From assembly GCF_000482365.1 (NCBI RefSeq), contig NZ_KI535309.1:35546-99545 (forward strand): a DNA stretch of 64,000 bases, in the 5' to 3' direction. Both the position numbers and the translations under genes were made by a program. This document shows positions 7,270 to 16,571 of this stretch, piece by piece. The DNA is from Porphyromonas uenonis DSM 23387 = JCM 13868 (lineage in GTDB: Bacteria > Bacteroidota > Bacteroidia > Bacteroidales > Porphyromonadaceae). Position 1 is the stretch's first letter, and every line of letters begins with the position of its first letter. Under the pieces are notes generated by a model. The model ran no database searches. It was not told where the DNA came from and was given only the letters and a program-made list of their open reading frames with translations.

Positions 7270-8400
7270 ATGGAGACCACTCTCTACACAGCACTACCAC
7301 GGGATAGTCGCATCGCACTGCTCGCCTCGGGCGGAGTGGATAGCAGTGTGGCGATGCACCTACTCGTCGAGGCGGGCTTTCGTCCAGACCTTTACTACAT
7401 ACGCATCGGCATGCAGGACGAGGATGGCAGTTTCCTCGACTGTCCTGCCGAGGAGGACATTGAGCTGGTGACGCTCCTGGCTCGTCGCTACGACCTGCAC
7501 CTAGAGATTGTCGACCTGCACCAAGTCTATTGGGATCGTGTGGTCGCCTATACGATGGATGCGGTCAGGCGGGGGCTCACGCCCAATCCCGATGTGATGT
7601 GCAATAAGTTGATCAAGTTCGGAGCTTTTGAGGAAAGGTGCGGTGCCTCGTACGACTACATAGCCACGGGCCACTACGCCACGATACGACAGACGGAGGA
7701 TGGCTTGACCTTCCTTGGCACTTCTCCTGACCCTGTGAAGGATCAGACCGACTTCTTGGCGCAGATCGGCTTTCGGCAGATGGAGCGTCTCCTCTTTCCC
7801 ATCGGGCATTTGCCAAAAGAGGAGGTACGTCGCATCGCCCTCGAGGCGCATCTGGTCAATGCGCAGCGCAAAGACAGCCAGGGCATCTGCTTCTTAGGGC
7901 AAATCGACTACAACGACTTCATCGAGCGCTACTTAGGCACCCAAACAGGCGATATCATCGACCATGAGACGGGCGAGAAGATCGGCGAGCATCGTGGTTA
8001 CTGGTTTCACACCATCGGCCAGCGCAAAGGGCTCGGGCTCTCGGGCGGCCCGTGGTATGTCGTGGCAAAGGATGTGGAGCACAATATCCTCTACGCCTCA
8101 CGAGGCTACGACCCCAAGACGCAGTACGGCACGATCATTGAGACCGAAGAGATGCATTGGCTCACGACCGATCCGTGGCTCTGGACGAAGACTCCGTCAG
8201 ACAGTCCGCTAGAGGTCACCTTCAAGATAAGGCACACGCCCGACTTCACCGCAGGACGCCTCGAGCATCTCCCCTCAGGTGGCTATCAGCTGGTCAGCAG
8301 CGTGCCGATACAGGGCATTGCCGCGGGACAGTTTGCCACCATCTACGATCCTCAGCGCCAGCTCTGCTGGGGCAGCGCTCCGATCCGCTCGGGCCGCTAG
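7270..8400 (+). CDS. mnmA: tRNA-specific 2-thiouridylase MnmA
   Basis: 376 residues. The PP-loop [11 protein letters not shown] lies near residue 18, the first catalytic Cys in [13 protein letters not shown], and the second in [16 protein letters not shown]; both are needed for sulfur transfer. The family motifs [19 protein letters not shown] and GQFATIY follow. It thiolates U34 of the Lys, Glu and Gln tRNAs using persulfide sulfur and ATP. It follows argS closely and is followed by a promoter-bearing gap before yajC. Confidence 0.97.
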   Translation: METTLYTALPRDSRIALLASGGVDSSVAMHLLVEAGFRPDLYYIRIGMQDEDGSFLDCPAEEDIELVTLLARRYDLHLEIVDLHQVYWDRVVAYTMDAVRRGLTPNPDVMCNKLIKFGAFEERCGASYDYIATGHYATIRQTEDGLTFLGTSPDPVKDQTDFLAQIGFRQMERLLFPIGHLPKEEVRRIALEAHLVNAQRKDSQGICFLGQIDYNDFIERYLGTQTGDIIDHETGEKIGEHRGYWFHTIGQRKGLGLSGGPWYVVAKDVEHNILYASRGYDPKTQYGTIIETEEMHWLTTDPWLWTKTPSDSPLEVTFKIRHTPDFTAGRLEHLPSGGYQLVSSVPIQGIAAGQFATIYDPQRQLCWGSAPIRSGR

Positions 8401-8499
8401 CCACTTTCTTACCACACCTCAAGAGATACGCTAGCTAAGACTTAAAGTCTAAGAGGTAGGAGAGGAGGGGCAAGGCTGTGCTATGCGGTCGGTTTTTTG

Positions 8500-8507
8500 T
8501 AAGTTTG
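8500..8507 (+). promoter_or_regulatory. -7 promoter box for the yajC operon
   Basis: TAAGTTTG preceded by a run of T, about 35 bases before the yajC start. The gap from mnmA to here otherwise shows no gene. Confidence 0.55.
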
Positions 8508-8541
8508 CAGAAGTAATTGAATTCATCAACTATAGATACCT

Positions 8542-8868
8542 ATGAATATATTCCTTCTACAGGCAGCACAGCCTGCTCAGGCAGCACCACAGGGAGCGCC
8601 TGCATGGACTTCGCTTATCTTCTTTGTTGTCATCATCTTGATCTTCTGGCTCTTCTTCATTCGCCCTCAGAGCAAGCGACAGAAGAAACTGCAGCAGGAG
8701 CGTGATGCCATCGCTGTGGGTGACTCTGTCATAACCGCTGGCGGTGTGCATGGCGTGGTCCGTAAGGTGCACGAGCAGACCTTCGAGGTGGAGATAGCAA
8801 GGGATGTCTGCATAGAGATCGCCAAGAGCTCCGTATATCCGAACGGCACGGATCCTAACGCACGCTAG
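8542..8868 (+). CDS. yajC: Preprotein translocase subunit YajC
   Basis: 108 residues. A single transmembrane helix, SLIFFVVIILIFWLFFIRPQ, is followed by the family-defining RPQSKRQKKLQ and the cytoplasmic module VGDSVITAGGVHGVVRKV. YajC associates with SecDF-YidC at the Sec translocon. It heads a long forward operon (ybbR, coaE, DUF4271, hemD and beyond) in the order typical of Porphyromonas and Bacteroides. Confidence 0.96.
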   Translation: MNIFLLQAAQPAQAAPQGAPAWTSLIFFVVIILIFWLFFIRPQSKRQKKLQQERDAIAVGDSVITAGGVHGVVRKVHEQTFEVEIARDVCIEIAKSSVYPNGTDPNAR

Positions 8869-8898
8869 TAGACTCCCCGAACTGCTAAGTCGAGAGCG

Positions 8899-9912
8899 GT
8901 GCGACTCAATCTGACCCCTAAGCTTCGCCCAGGTGGAGAACCTGTGGTGCGTAAGCAGCGTATCCCTGGCTTGAAACGACTGCTGGCGATCGCTGTGTGG
9001 GTGCTCCTAGCGACCGCACTATGGTTTATGCAGACGCTCTCTCGTGGGACGACCTCGATCGTCCACATCCCCATCGTATACGAGGAGATGCCGAAGGCGA
9101 TCGGTCTAGAGGGCGAGCAGCCGACCATGCTGGACGTTAGCGTCTCGGCAAAAGGTTCGCAGCTGCTCTTTCGCTGGATGAAAGGGGTGACACCGATCAA
9201 GCTATCGATGCCTCAGCGGATACCCCAGGGAGGGCGCATCCTCGTTAGCAATGCGGTCTTGACACAGAAGGTTCGTGAGAGCCTCGGGAGCGCCGTGCAG
9301 ATTCGTGAGATCTACCCCAATCAGATCTCGCTGCGAGCCTTTCCTCTCCAGAGAAAAGAGGTGCCAGTCATCAATCAGGTGTCGGCCTCAGCCAAGGATG
9401 GCTATATGGTACTCCCGCTCTCAATGACTCCGACTACGGTCGAGCTGTATGGTAGTCGTGAAGCGCTGGAGGGAATTAACGAAGTGCGTACTAAAGAGCA
9501 TCTCTACAAGGACTTGTCGCAAGACAAGGTGCTGCGAGTGCCTCTCGAAGCGATCCCCAATGTCCATAGCTCTCCCGATAGTGTGCAGCTACAGATCTCT
9601 GTCGTCGAGCTCACGGAGAAACGCATCGAGCTGCCAGTCAAAGCTCTGAACACGCCGGCAGGCTTTGTCGCCAAGCTCCTTCCAGCTCGTGTCTCTCTGA
9701 CCTTGACGATGCCGATCACGGACTACAACAAGCCTATCGGAGACAAGATCTCGGTGGTGGTGGATCTGAGTCAGATCTCAGAAGCTGTACAGAATGGTGA
9801 GAAGCACCCTGAGATGCTCCCCGTAAGAGTCGAGGGTCTACCCGACTGGGTGGCGCGTGCTACCCCCTCGCCCAAGGCGGTACAGTATATCCTAGAGGCT
9901 GCCGAGCAGTGA
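8899..9912 (+). CDS. YbbR-like domain protein (CdaR-like)
   Basis: 337 residues from a GTG start (MRLNLTPK). One N-terminal transmembrane helix (LLAIAVWVLLATALWFMQTL) is followed by repeated YbbR-type beta modules of about 80-90 residues. In Firmicutes CdaR regulates the diadenylate cyclase CdaA; the Bacteroidota homologues lie with yajC and coaE and have no demonstrated function. Topology suggests an inner-membrane protein with a periplasmic body. Its stop codon overlaps a possible GTG start of coaE. Confidence 0.82.
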   Translation: MRLNLTPKLRPGGEPVVRKQRIPGLKRLLAIAVWVLLATALWFMQTLSRGTTSIVHIPIVYEEMPKAIGLEGEQPTMLDVSVSAKGSQLLFRWMKGVTPIKLSMPQRIPQGGRILVSNAVLTQKVRESLGSAVQIREIYPNQISLRAFPLQRKEVPVINQVSASAKDGYMVLPLSMTPTTVELYGSREALEGINEVRTKEHLYKDLSQDKVLRVPLEAIPNVHSSPDSVQLQISVVELTEKRIELPVKALNTPAGFVAKLLPARVSLTLTMPITDYNKPIGDKISVVVDLSQISEAVQNGEKHPEMLPVRVEGLPDWVARATPSPKAVQYILEAAEQ

Positions 9913-9932
9913 GCCCTGCAGGACTCCGCACT

Positions 9933-10586
9933 ATGAGTGAAAAGCGTCTCACCACATCAACAAACCCTCGCATCTTAGGGCTGACAGGCGGGATCGGTGC
10001 GGGTAAGAGTTTCGTCGGGCAAATGCTTGTCCAGTCTGGGCTACCCCTTATGGACAGCGATGCGGTGGCTCGGGGGGCTTACACCGATAGTGAGCAGGTA
10101 CGTCAGCAGGTGACGGCGCTACTAGGTGCGGAGGTCTATGATCCTGAGGGAAAGCCTCGCTACGATGTGATCGCTCGCAAAGTTTTCGCACCGTCTGATG
10201 AAGGACGGTCCCTATTGCACGATCTAGAGCAGATCATTCACCCTTATGTGTCTGACCGGCTAGAGACTTGGGCTAAGGAGCAGCAAGCCCCCGAGGGGTG
10301 GGTCGTCCTAGAGAGTGCCATCTTATGGCAGTCAGGCTTCTATCGTCTTTGCGACGCGGTGGTCGTCGTGACAGCTCCTGAGGCGGTACGTGTAGCTCGT
10401 GTTCAGGAGCGTGACGGAGCTTCGCTCGAGCAGGTGCAAGCACGGATCAATCGCCAGGCAAGCTACTCTTTTGCCGCTCTTCAGCAGGAGCATCCAGAGC
10501 TACCGCTCTATCAGATCCAGAATGATGGTGTGCAGGAACTGGAGGAGCAGGTAGCACAACTCCTCGCTTGTTTAGCCGCTCTGTAA
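9933..10586 (+). CDS. coaE: Dephospho-CoA kinase
   Basis: 217 residues from the ATG (MSEKRL); a GTG at 9909 overlapping the ybbR stop would add eight residues and cannot be excluded. Walker A is LTGGIGAGKS, followed by MDSDAVAR, IIHPYV and the LID-like AVRVARVQERDG. It phosphorylates the 3'-OH of dephospho-CoA in the last step of CoA synthesis. It is embedded in the yajC operon. Confidence 0.95.
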   Translation: MSEKRLTTSTNPRILGLTGGIGAGKSFVGQMLVQSGLPLMDSDAVARGAYTDSEQVRQQVTALLGAEVYDPEGKPRYDVIARKVFAPSDEGRSLLHDLEQIIHPYVSDRLETWAKEQQAPEGWVVLESAILWQSGFYRLCDAVVVVTAPEAVRVARVQERDGASLEQVQARINRQASYSFAALQQEHPELPLYQIQNDGVQELEEQVAQLLACLAAL

Positions 10587-10597
10587 GTCTTACGTGT

Positions 10598-11296
10598 ATG
10601 GAGAGCTCGGTCGGGGTATGGGCATTGACCCCTTTTGGGGTAGATCGGGGAGCAGAGGATATCATCTTACTGCTGCTCCTCTTGCTCCTCTTGCTTCCAG
10701 CACTCATGCAGATGTGGGTCGGCTCTCTTATGTCTCGCTCGGTAGATGCGCTACTATATAATAGAGGACATATCTTCTTTCGCAGCTTAGTACACCGAGT
10801 CTCTGTCGGCACCTACGCACTCTTAGGCGTGTTGCAACGGCATCTGCTGGTCGGCGTGACAGGTTATCTACTCTTGCGCTACTATGGAGGCGTGCCCTCA
10901 GGCGATCTCTGGACGACGCTCTCGCAGGTAGGCGGTCTAGCCCTCGGTAGTCTGATCCTGAGCGGACTCTATCTAGGCGTCAACCGCTTGCTGGCGGGGA
11001 TCTATCTTGACTCAGCTTTTTACCTACACTGGATACGTCACTACAGCATCTTAGAGTGGCTATGGCCACTACCCCTCTACATCAGCTGTTTGTTACTATT
11101 GTCGGGCGTCTGGCAGGGTGTCGCACTTTGGCTCACAGTCGCTGTAATTCTACTATGGCGCCTTGCGATTATCCTGCCCACAGCGCGATGGCTAGGGGAG
11201 GCTGGAGTAACTCCTTTGCTTATTTCTTTGTACCTTTGCAGTCAGGAAGTGGCTCCTCTAGCCTATCTCATAGGCTTTGGAATGCTGATCCTATAA
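10598..11296 (+). CDS. DUF4271 multi-spanning membrane protein
   Basis: 232 residues from MESSVGVWALTPFGVD; a TTG 30 bases upstream overlapping coaE is less likely. About seven hydrophobic segments are visible, starting with a long Leu-rich helix IILLLLLLLLLLP. The size, hydrophobic pattern and place directly before hemD fit the Bacteroidota-specific DUF4271 family, whose function is unknown. The 3' end of the gene contains a -7 box that may serve hemD. Confidence 0.75.
   Translation: MESSVGVWALTPFGVDRGAEDIILLLLLLLLLLPALMQMWVGSLMSRSVDALLYNRGHIFFRSLVHRVSVGTYALLGVLQRHLLVGVTGYLLLRYYGGVPSGDLWTTLSQVGGLALGSLILSGLYLGVNRLLAGIYLDSAFYLHWIRHYSILEWLWPLPLYISCLLLLSGVWQGVALWLTVAVILLWRLAIILPTARWLGEAGVTPLLISLYLCSQEVAPLAYLIGFGMLIL
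11231..11238 (+). promoter_or_regulatory. Internal -7 box before hemD
   Basis: TACCTTTG within the 3' end of the DUF4271 gene, about 100 bases before the hemD start. It could be a secondary promoter for hemD and downstream genes; being inside coding sequence, it may also be chance. Confidence 0.35.
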
Positions 11297-11335
11297 AAGA
11301 ATCTATCGTATACCATTAGCACCCTGCCTGTGAGT

Positions 11336-12085
11336 ATGTCACGGATTAAAAAAATACTTATTTCTCAGCCCGCCCCACTGATGGCCAATCCATACACCGA
11401 AGTTGCTGAGAAGTATCAAGTGGAACTTGATTACAAGCAGTTCATTCGTGTCGAGACGGTTGCAGCGAAAGAGTTTCGTCAGCAGCGCATCAATCCGTTG
11501 GATTACACAGCCATCATCTTTACCTCTCGTACTGCTATCCTGCACTTCTTCACACTGATGAAGGAGATGCGCATCTCCATCCCAGATACGATGAAGTATT
11601 ACTGCAGCTCCGAGATGTCCGCTCCATACCTGCAGAAGTTTGTCAACTACCGTAAGCGCAAAGTCTTCTTCTCACCGACTGGACGTACCGAGGATCTGGT
11701 CAAGGTCATTACCAAGCACAAGAGTGAGAAGTATCTCCTACCCGTCGCTGAGGAGCACAGCGACAAGCTCTCCGACCTGCTTACGGAGGCTGGCATAGAC
11801 TATACCAAGTCGGTTATGTATCGCACCATACCTCGGGAGTTAGAGCTTGAGAAGCCACTGCCCTACGATATGATCATCTTCTTTAGCCCTGTCGGGATCA
11901 CCTCACTCTTTGAGAATGTCCCCGACTTCAAGCAAGAGGATATGATCATCGCTACCGTCGGGCCCAAGACTGCGCAGAGGGCCGAGGAGCTAGGGCTCAG
12001 AGTGGATATCAAGTCTACGGGCAGTCGTCAGGATCCGCCGATGCCTGAGCTGCTGAGCAACTTCCTTACCGAGCAGGAAGGATGA
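11336..12085 (+). CDS. hemD: Uroporphyrinogen-III synthase
   Basis: 249 residues from [14 protein letters not shown]; a GTG six bases earlier is also in frame. It shows the two-lobe HemD pattern: [14 protein letters not shown] in the first lobe, then [16 protein letters not shown] and [18 protein letters not shown] in the second. It closes and inverts ring D of hydroxymethylbilane to give uroporphyrinogen III. Whether this organism completes haem synthesis or uses the product for corrinoids or sirohaem cannot be told from this window. It overlaps the next gene by 4 bases (ATGA). Confidence 0.85.
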   Translation: MSRIKKILISQPAPLMANPYTEVAEKYQVELDYKQFIRVETVAAKEFRQQRINPLDYTAIIFTSRTAILHFFTLMKEMRISIPDTMKYYCSSEMSAPYLQKFVNYRKRKVFFSPTGRTEDLVKVITKHKSEKYLLPVAEEHSDKLSDLLTEAGIDYTKSVMYRTIPRELELEKPLPYDMIIFFSPVGITSLFENVPDFKQEDMIIATVGPKTAQRAEELGLRVDIKSTGSRQDPPMPELLSNFLTEQEG

Positions 12086-12849
12086 CTACGGAGGAAGGCA
12101 CCCCTCGCTCCCTCCAGAACCGACGTCTACCCAAAGGTGAGCGACTCTATCTGCGTGAGGAGATAGAGCGACTACATGACCGAGGGCACTCATTTGTCTC
12201 TTATCCCATTCGCATCGTATGGCTCGCTGAGCCTATCGCCACACACTCCCCTAGTGAGCAGGCGCAGGTGGCTGTCATGACTTCGGTCGCCAAGCGGCGC
12301 TTCAAGCATGCCGTCGATCGCAACCGTGTCAAGCGCATGACCCGCTCGGCTTATCGTATCCACAAGAATCCGCTCTGGCAAGCTGCCCTCCAGCATCACT
12401 GCACGGTGCGACTAGCGCTTCAGTCTGTTGCTAAGACAATGCCAACCTACCCTGAGCTAGCACAAGCGGTAGAGCAAGCTATAGCTCGTATCGTCAAGGA
12501 GATAGACAAATCAAGCCCTACAGCCCCAGAGGCGAAAGCCTCGCTCGATCGTCCAGAGCAGACTGCGAAAGCCCCTTCTGTCCAAGCTGATGAGACTAAT
12601 CAAGCTGACTCGCAACAGCTCTCACTGGCAGTCCGCTTGCTGAGCTACCCCGTCAAGTTTTATCGCGCTTGCATCTCGCCCTTGCTACCGCCCAGCTGTC
12701 GCTTCACACCCACCTGCTCGCAGTACGCACTGGAGGCGCTACGAGTGCATGGCGCACTAAAGGGGACCTGGCTAACCATTTGGAGACTCTTACGATGTAA
12801 CCCCTTCAATCGACATGTGGGTTACGACCCCGTGCCACCACGACGATGA
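12082..12849 (+). CDS. rnpA-yidD: Fused RNase P protein component (RnpA) and YidD
   Basis: 255 residues in one uninterrupted frame. RnpA covers about 13-140, with the RNR signature RNRVKR at 80-85 in a basic helix. A low-complexity Ala/Gln/Pro linker spans about 141-184 and contains no Met. A complete YidD domain covers 185-255 with [34 protein letters not shown] and GYDPVP. RnpA assists 5' tRNA maturation with the RNase P RNA; YidD assists YidC-dependent membrane insertion. The two are usually adjacent or overlapping separate genes. The gene is joined by 4-base overlaps to hemD and tatD. Confidence 0.92.
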   Translation: MTTEEGTPRSLQNRRLPKGERLYLREEIERLHDRGHSFVSYPIRIVWLAEPIATHSPSEQAQVAVMTSVAKRRFKHAVDRNRVKRMTRSAYRIHKNPLWQAALQHHCTVRLALQSVAKTMPTYPELAQAVEQAIARIVKEIDKSSPTAPEAKASLDRPEQTAKAPSVQADETNQADSQQLSLAVRLLSYPVKFYRACISPLLPPSCRFTPTCSQYALEALRVHGALKGTWLTIWRLLRCNPFNRHVGYDPVPPRR

Positions 12850-13574
12850 TCCACGAGCAACACCTCAGCTCCCGAGGGCTTTTAGACTGTCACACACATA
12901 GCCACAAGGTGAACGGGCTAGCCATTCGCTCGCTCACCTACGAGGAGTGGAGCAGTGGCGTAACGATTGGGGAGGGACAGCTCTATTCGATAGGCCTTCA
13001 CCCTTGGTCTCTGCCTCTAGCGGAGCGTCTGACAGATCTCATCGATCAGATGCGAAGCCTCCTAGCGTCTACCCCTCAGATCGTCGCTGTCGGCGAGTGT
13101 GGCATCGACAAGGTGCGGAGCAACGCTTCTCTCGCAGAGCAACGAGCTTGGCTAGAGGCGCAACTGCGCTTAGCCTGTCAGCTCCATCGACCCATCCTCC
13201 TACACACGGTACGTGCTTGGAGCGAAACGATTGAGATACGTAGAGAGCTGGCGCAAGAGTTTGACCAGCTCCCTCCGATGGTGTTACATGGCTTTCGGGC
13301 TAAGAGTGAGGTGGCTCAGATGATGCTGAGCCAGGGCTTCGCGCTCTCCTTCGGCCGTCACTACGACCCAGCTGCTTTGCAACTAGCCTATGAGGCGCGT
13401 GCGCTGCTTGTCGAGACCGATGAACTGCCCCAGGGGCTTACCCATCGGGAGGCTTTAGCGGAGACCTACACCCATCTAGCCGAGGCACTCGCTATCACCC
13501 CCGAGGCGCTGGCAGAGCGCGTGGCAGCGACACCTTTCTGGCAGCAAGTCGAGAGACTAGGCTCTTTGCGCTAA
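12846..13574 (+). CDS. TatD family metal-dependent hydrolase
   Basis: 242 residues, overlapping the previous gene by 4 bases. Candidate metal ligands are all present: HTHS near residue 16, the Glu of GECGID, the His of LLHTVRAW, the His of [10 protein letters not shown] and the Asp of VETDE. TatD proteins are TIM-barrel Mg-dependent nucleases, mostly 3'-5' exonucleases acting on DNA or RNA. The protein is slightly shorter than E. coli TatD. Which of the TatD, YcfH or YjjV groups it belongs to is not clear. Confidence 0.85.
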   Translation: MIHEQHLSSRGLLDCHTHSHKVNGLAIRSLTYEEWSSGVTIGEGQLYSIGLHPWSLPLAERLTDLIDQMRSLLASTPQIVAVGECGIDKVRSNASLAEQRAWLEAQLRLACQLHRPILLHTVRAWSETIEIRRELAQEFDQLPPMVLHGFRAKSEVAQMMLSQGFALSFGRHYDPAALQLAYEARALLVETDELPQGLTHREALAETYTHLAEALAITPEALAERVAATPFWQQVERLGSLR

Positions 13575-13610
13575 AAGCGTTACCTTAGTAGCGCTAACAG
13601 ATTGAATGCG

Positions 13611-14432
13611 ATGACAGACACGGACCAGCTAGCATGCTCCCCGGAGTATCAGATGCTGCGAGAGCAGTACGATATGCTCGTCGCAGCCTACACGACACTC
13701 GTATCCCAGTATCAGGACATGACGGATCACGAGGCGCCCCACCTATCAGCGCTCTATATGCACTACTTCGGCAAGCTGCTGTACACTCAGTTGCGTCTAG
13801 GCCTCTCCCTAGCGGCACTACGCTTGCGGCGTTCGCTCCTACAGGCTTACATCAATCGTGACCAAGCGCCCGACCTCGTCGAGGTAGACAAGCAGATGGC
13901 GCAGCAGCGGCTCGAGTATCGTAGGCTCTTGGAGCGAAAGCTGGACCAGCTCAAGGCGGCACAAGCTTATTGGGATGCCCCTCGTCTCACCCGTGAGGAG
14001 AGCAAAGAGCTCAAGGAGATCTACAAAACTCTCGTCAAGCGTCTCCACCCAGATCTCAACCCGCACTACACGGAGGAGGACAAGAAGTTCTTTCTCGCTG
14101 CGGTCAAAGCTTACAAAGCTTGCGACCTCCAGCAGCTACAAGCCATACTGGCACTAGTAAACAAGGATCAGCCAGCAGACATACCACTGGACTCGGAGTC
14201 GCTCTCAGTAGAGATCGAGAAGCTACAAAAGAAGCTGAGACTTATCGAAGCTAAGGTCATCAAGCGATCGGACAGCTTTCCCTTTGATCAGAAAGAGTTG
14301 CTGGCCAATCCCGTGGCGATACAAGAAAAGCAAGCTGAGCTGCAAGCGGTCATCAAGGAGCTAGAGGATAGCGAGCAGGAGATGCAGACTATCATATCGC
14401 TAATGGAGGAGTACAAGTCACACGACCTATGA
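13611..14432 (+). CDS. J-domain-like protein
   Basis: 273 residues. The N-terminal half is helical and coiled-coil-like. Around 128-180 lies a J-domain-like segment, TREESKELKEIYKTLVKRLHPDLNP, with the HPD triad at 146-148, followed by a helix with FFLAAVKAYKACD; the C-terminus is again coiled coil. The HPD loop is what J proteins use to stimulate Hsp70 ATPase, so it may recruit DnaK to an unknown client. A TTG at 13602 is an alternative start. Its stop overlaps the start of a HIRAN gene by 4 bases, implying linked function. Confidence 0.72.
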   Translation: MTDTDQLACSPEYQMLREQYDMLVAAYTTLVSQYQDMTDHEAPHLSALYMHYFGKLLYTQLRLGLSLAALRLRRSLLQAYINRDQAPDLVEVDKQMAQQRLEYRRLLERKLDQLKAAQAYWDAPRLTREESKELKEIYKTLVKRLHPDLNPHYTEEDKKFFLAAVKAYKACDLQQLQAILALVNKDQPADIPLDSESLSVEIEKLQKKLRLIEAKVIKRSDSFPFDQKELLANPVAIQEKQAELQAVIKELEDSEQEMQTIISLMEEYKSHDL

Positions 14433-14818
14433 AACATGAGATCATACCTGTTAGCCCAGAGCTACTAGCGCTCATTGGCACAGAGGGCATCAACGCACTA
14501 GGACTGCCCAAGCGAGAGATCTTCTTGCTAGACATCGTAGTCGCTGGCACCACCTTCTGCCCTGTAGTACAGGAGCTCTACCCGACGCTACTGCCAGACA
14601 CGGTGCTACGCATGGTACGCCAGCCACAAAACGGACACGACGAGCACGCCATCGCCATCTACTACGAGGAGCACCGCATAGGCTACGTGCCACAAGAGCT
14701 CAACCTAGTCATCTCTCGCTTGATGGACGCTGGCAAAGAGTTTTACGCTCGGGTCGTCCAGGTGAAGAAGATCAACGAGTGGGTACGTATATCGGCTCAG
14801 CTCTTTATGATCGAGTAG
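14429..14818 (+). CDS. HIRAN domain protein
   Basis: 129 residues, almost all one HIRAN domain: LLDIVVAGTTF, then VLRMVRQPQNGHDEHAIAIYYEEHRIGYVPQELN, the expected Asp-His-Ala-Ile-Ala-Ile strand and GYVP turn. In HLTF, HIRAN binds 3'-OH single-stranded DNA ends; stand-alone bacterial versions are uncharacterised. It is translationally coupled to the J-domain-like gene upstream and ends the yajC-tatD operon. Confidence 0.82.
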   Translation: MKHEIIPVSPELLALIGTEGINALGLPKREIFLLDIVVAGTTFCPVVQELYPTLLPDTVLRMVRQPQNGHDEHAIAIYYEEHRIGYVPQELNLVISRLMDAGKEFYARVVQVKKINEWVRISAQLFMIE

Positions 14819-14837
14819 CGAAATGCCCACACCAGAC

Positions 14838-14910
14838 GTGTAACTGCGGTAGGAACGCACGGTGAGTATCGAGCCGGAGGGCGTCCGCTTCGTTCTCTCA
14901 AAGGTTACAG
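14838..14910. repeat. REP-like repeat (locus B)
   Basis: GTAACTGCGGTAGGAACGC resembles the head of the locus A units, and CCGGAGGGCGTCCGCTTCGT matches their distal half, with about 12 variable bases between them. It is one unit in the gap between the HIRAN gene and the zinc-ribbon gene. Confidence 0.65.
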
Positions 14911-14990
14911 CGTTTAGTTTTTATGATGCGGGCTATTCGTTCGATTCTCTCCGATCTCTTCTCCCCTCCTCCCTCTAATCTATAAACTTG

Positions 14991-14998
14991 TATCTTTG
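14991..14998 (+). promoter_or_regulatory. -7 promoter box for the zinc-ribbon/WG-repeat gene
   Basis: TATCTTTG, right after AAACTTG. It gives a leader of about 100 bases to the preferred start, or about 20 bases to an upstream in-frame ATG at 15022. Confidence 0.65.
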
Positions 14999-15102
14999 CG
15001 CTAAAGGGGTGATTCCTTGCGATGAACGATCTAGCTGGTAGACCTAGTGCTGAGTCTCCGGCCCGTTGTGTAGCATGTCAAACTCAAAAACATTATAGCG
15101 TC

Positions 15103-16380
15103 ATGGCTTTAAAGAACTGTACCAAGTGCGGAGCCTCAGTACCAGAAGGCTCGGCAACCTGCCCACAGTGTGGTAACCCTATGGGTCAAAACGAGAACAA
15201 ACCGAGGCAGAAGATGTGGACGATCATCATCGCAGCAGCCGTTGTTGTCGTGGGGGTGTGTTGCATCCTCCTCTTTATGCTGCCCAAGGGGTGCGCTAAG
15301 AAGGCGCCCTCAGTCGATTTGGATCCAACAAGGAGCGCTACAACAGAAGTGGAGAGCGTAGACGAGAACTTAGTCCAGCTAACCCCTGAGTTCATTGAAG
15401 CCATCCAGAAGTATGACCAGCTCAGCCTCTTTAGCGAGGGGTATGCGGCTGTCTGTAAGAATGGCAAGTGGGGCTACATCGACAAGACGGGTCGGGAGGT
15501 GATACCGTGTCAGTATGATTGGGCCAATCCCTTTCATGAAGGGCTAGCCTCTGTGCGGTTTTCTTATGACTCAAGCTATGGCTTCATCGATACCACGGGG
15601 CGTGAGGTGATCCGACATCGTCGAGAGATAGCGGTGCCAGGCGATTTTTCTGAAGGGCTAGTAGTTGTCAAGAACGAGGGTAATGATCACTTTTTCGTCC
15701 TGGACAAGGAGGGACGTAAAGTTTTCCAAGGGAGTTATGGCAAAGGTTCCTATGCCCCCTATAGTAGCTTCGGAATGATGCCTTATGCCGCACCAATTTA
15801 TATCGAGAAGTTCATTGATGGTAAGCTCTACATCCCCAAGGGGGAGTCAGGATACAACGTTTATGACACTAAGGGCAACAAGGTTAAAGAGTTGAGTGAC
15901 AGCGAGATGGAGCAGATCACAAAGCGCGCCTCCGCTGGCCAAGCTCAGACCTTCACACACACGCTCTACACAGATAAGATGTACGGCGGGATGATGGGTG
16001 AGATAGTACTCTGGGGCGTGAAAGATGCCAACGGCAAGATAATCGTTCCTGCAGAGTACGATAAGGCTAGTATCTATTTCGAACCGGGAAAAATAGACCT
16101 CACTAATGGCGTGATCCCTGTAGTCTTAATAGAGTATAGCGGGATTAGCTATATGGGTGAATGGCTGGGCATCTGCCCTGATGATGGCAGTGTAGAGCAT
16201 TACGGCTATGTGGATCTAAAGGGGAATGACACCTTCCCTAAGGGACTCAAGGAGCGGTGCAAGCAGTCTAGGCTGAGAGCCATAGAGCGCTACAAAGTTC
16301 AAGAAGCGAAAGAGGTGGCAGTAGCGGAAGATGCAATGAAAGCAGCAGAAGATGCAGCAAGGTGGGTAGATGAGGATTGA
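15103..16380 (+). CDS. Zinc-ribbon, single-pass membrane protein with WG repeats
   Basis: 425 residues from MALKNCTKCG. An N-terminal zinc ribbon has two CxxC pairs (CTKCG, CPQCG), followed by one transmembrane helix (IIIAAAVVVVGVCCILLFML) and an extracytoplasmic part with at least three WG-type repeats: YAAVCKNGKWGYIDKTGREV, then SYGFIDTTGREVI and FFVLDKEGRKVF. The C-terminus is an Ala/Glu-rich helix. WG repeats form beta-propeller-like binding surfaces of unknown ligand. An ATG at 15022 would add 27 residues before the ribbon and is less typical. A strong terminator follows. Confidence 0.7.
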   Translation: MALKNCTKCGASVPEGSATCPQCGNPMGQNENKPRQKMWTIIIAAAVVVVGVCCILLFMLPKGCAKKAPSVDLDPTRSATTEVESVDENLVQLTPEFIEAIQKYDQLSLFSEGYAAVCKNGKWGYIDKTGREVIPCQYDWANPFHEGLASVRFSYDSSYGFIDTTGREVIRHRREIAVPGDFSEGLVVVKNEGNDHFFVLDKEGRKVFQGSYGKGSYAPYSSFGMMPYAAPIYIEKFIDGKLYIPKGESGYNVYDTKGNKVKELSDSEMEQITKRASAGQAQTFTHTLYTDKMYGGMMGEIVLWGVKDANGKIIVPAEYDKASIYFEPGKIDLTNGVIPVVLIEYSGISYMGEWLGICPDDGSVEHYGYVDLKGNDTFPKGLKERCKQSRLRAIERYKVQEAKEVAVAEDAMKAAEDAARWVDED

Positions 16381-16422
16381 TAACGTATAGTCTACACATA
16401 GAGCACTCCTCCAGATACGCAA

Positions 16423-16466
16423 GTAGCCCCCTCACTACGCTGTGCTAGTGAGGGGGCTACGGTTTT
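16423..16466 (+). terminator. Strong rho-independent terminator
   Basis: GTAGCCCCCTCACTA and TAGTGAGGGGGCTAC form a perfect 15-bp stem with an 8-nt loop, followed by GGTTTT. It ends the zinc-ribbon/WG gene and also faces the convergent gene. Confidence 0.85.
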
Positions 16467-16509
16467 CGTCTCAAGGAGCAGGCGAGATATCGTCTACTAC
16501 CCATTGGAA

Positions 16510-16526
16510 ACTTTTGCAACAGTCTC
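16510..16526. mobile_element. Solo MITE end
   Basis: ACTTTTGCAACAGTCTC matches the terminal 17 bases of the right end of the MITE near 2.6 kb. No matching left end or target duplication is visible, so it is a remnant or a chance-preserved end. It lies between convergent genes. Confidence 0.5.
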
Positions 16527-16571
16527 CATTGAGATACTGTCACTGGGACAGCCTCATGAGATCAAGGTTTA

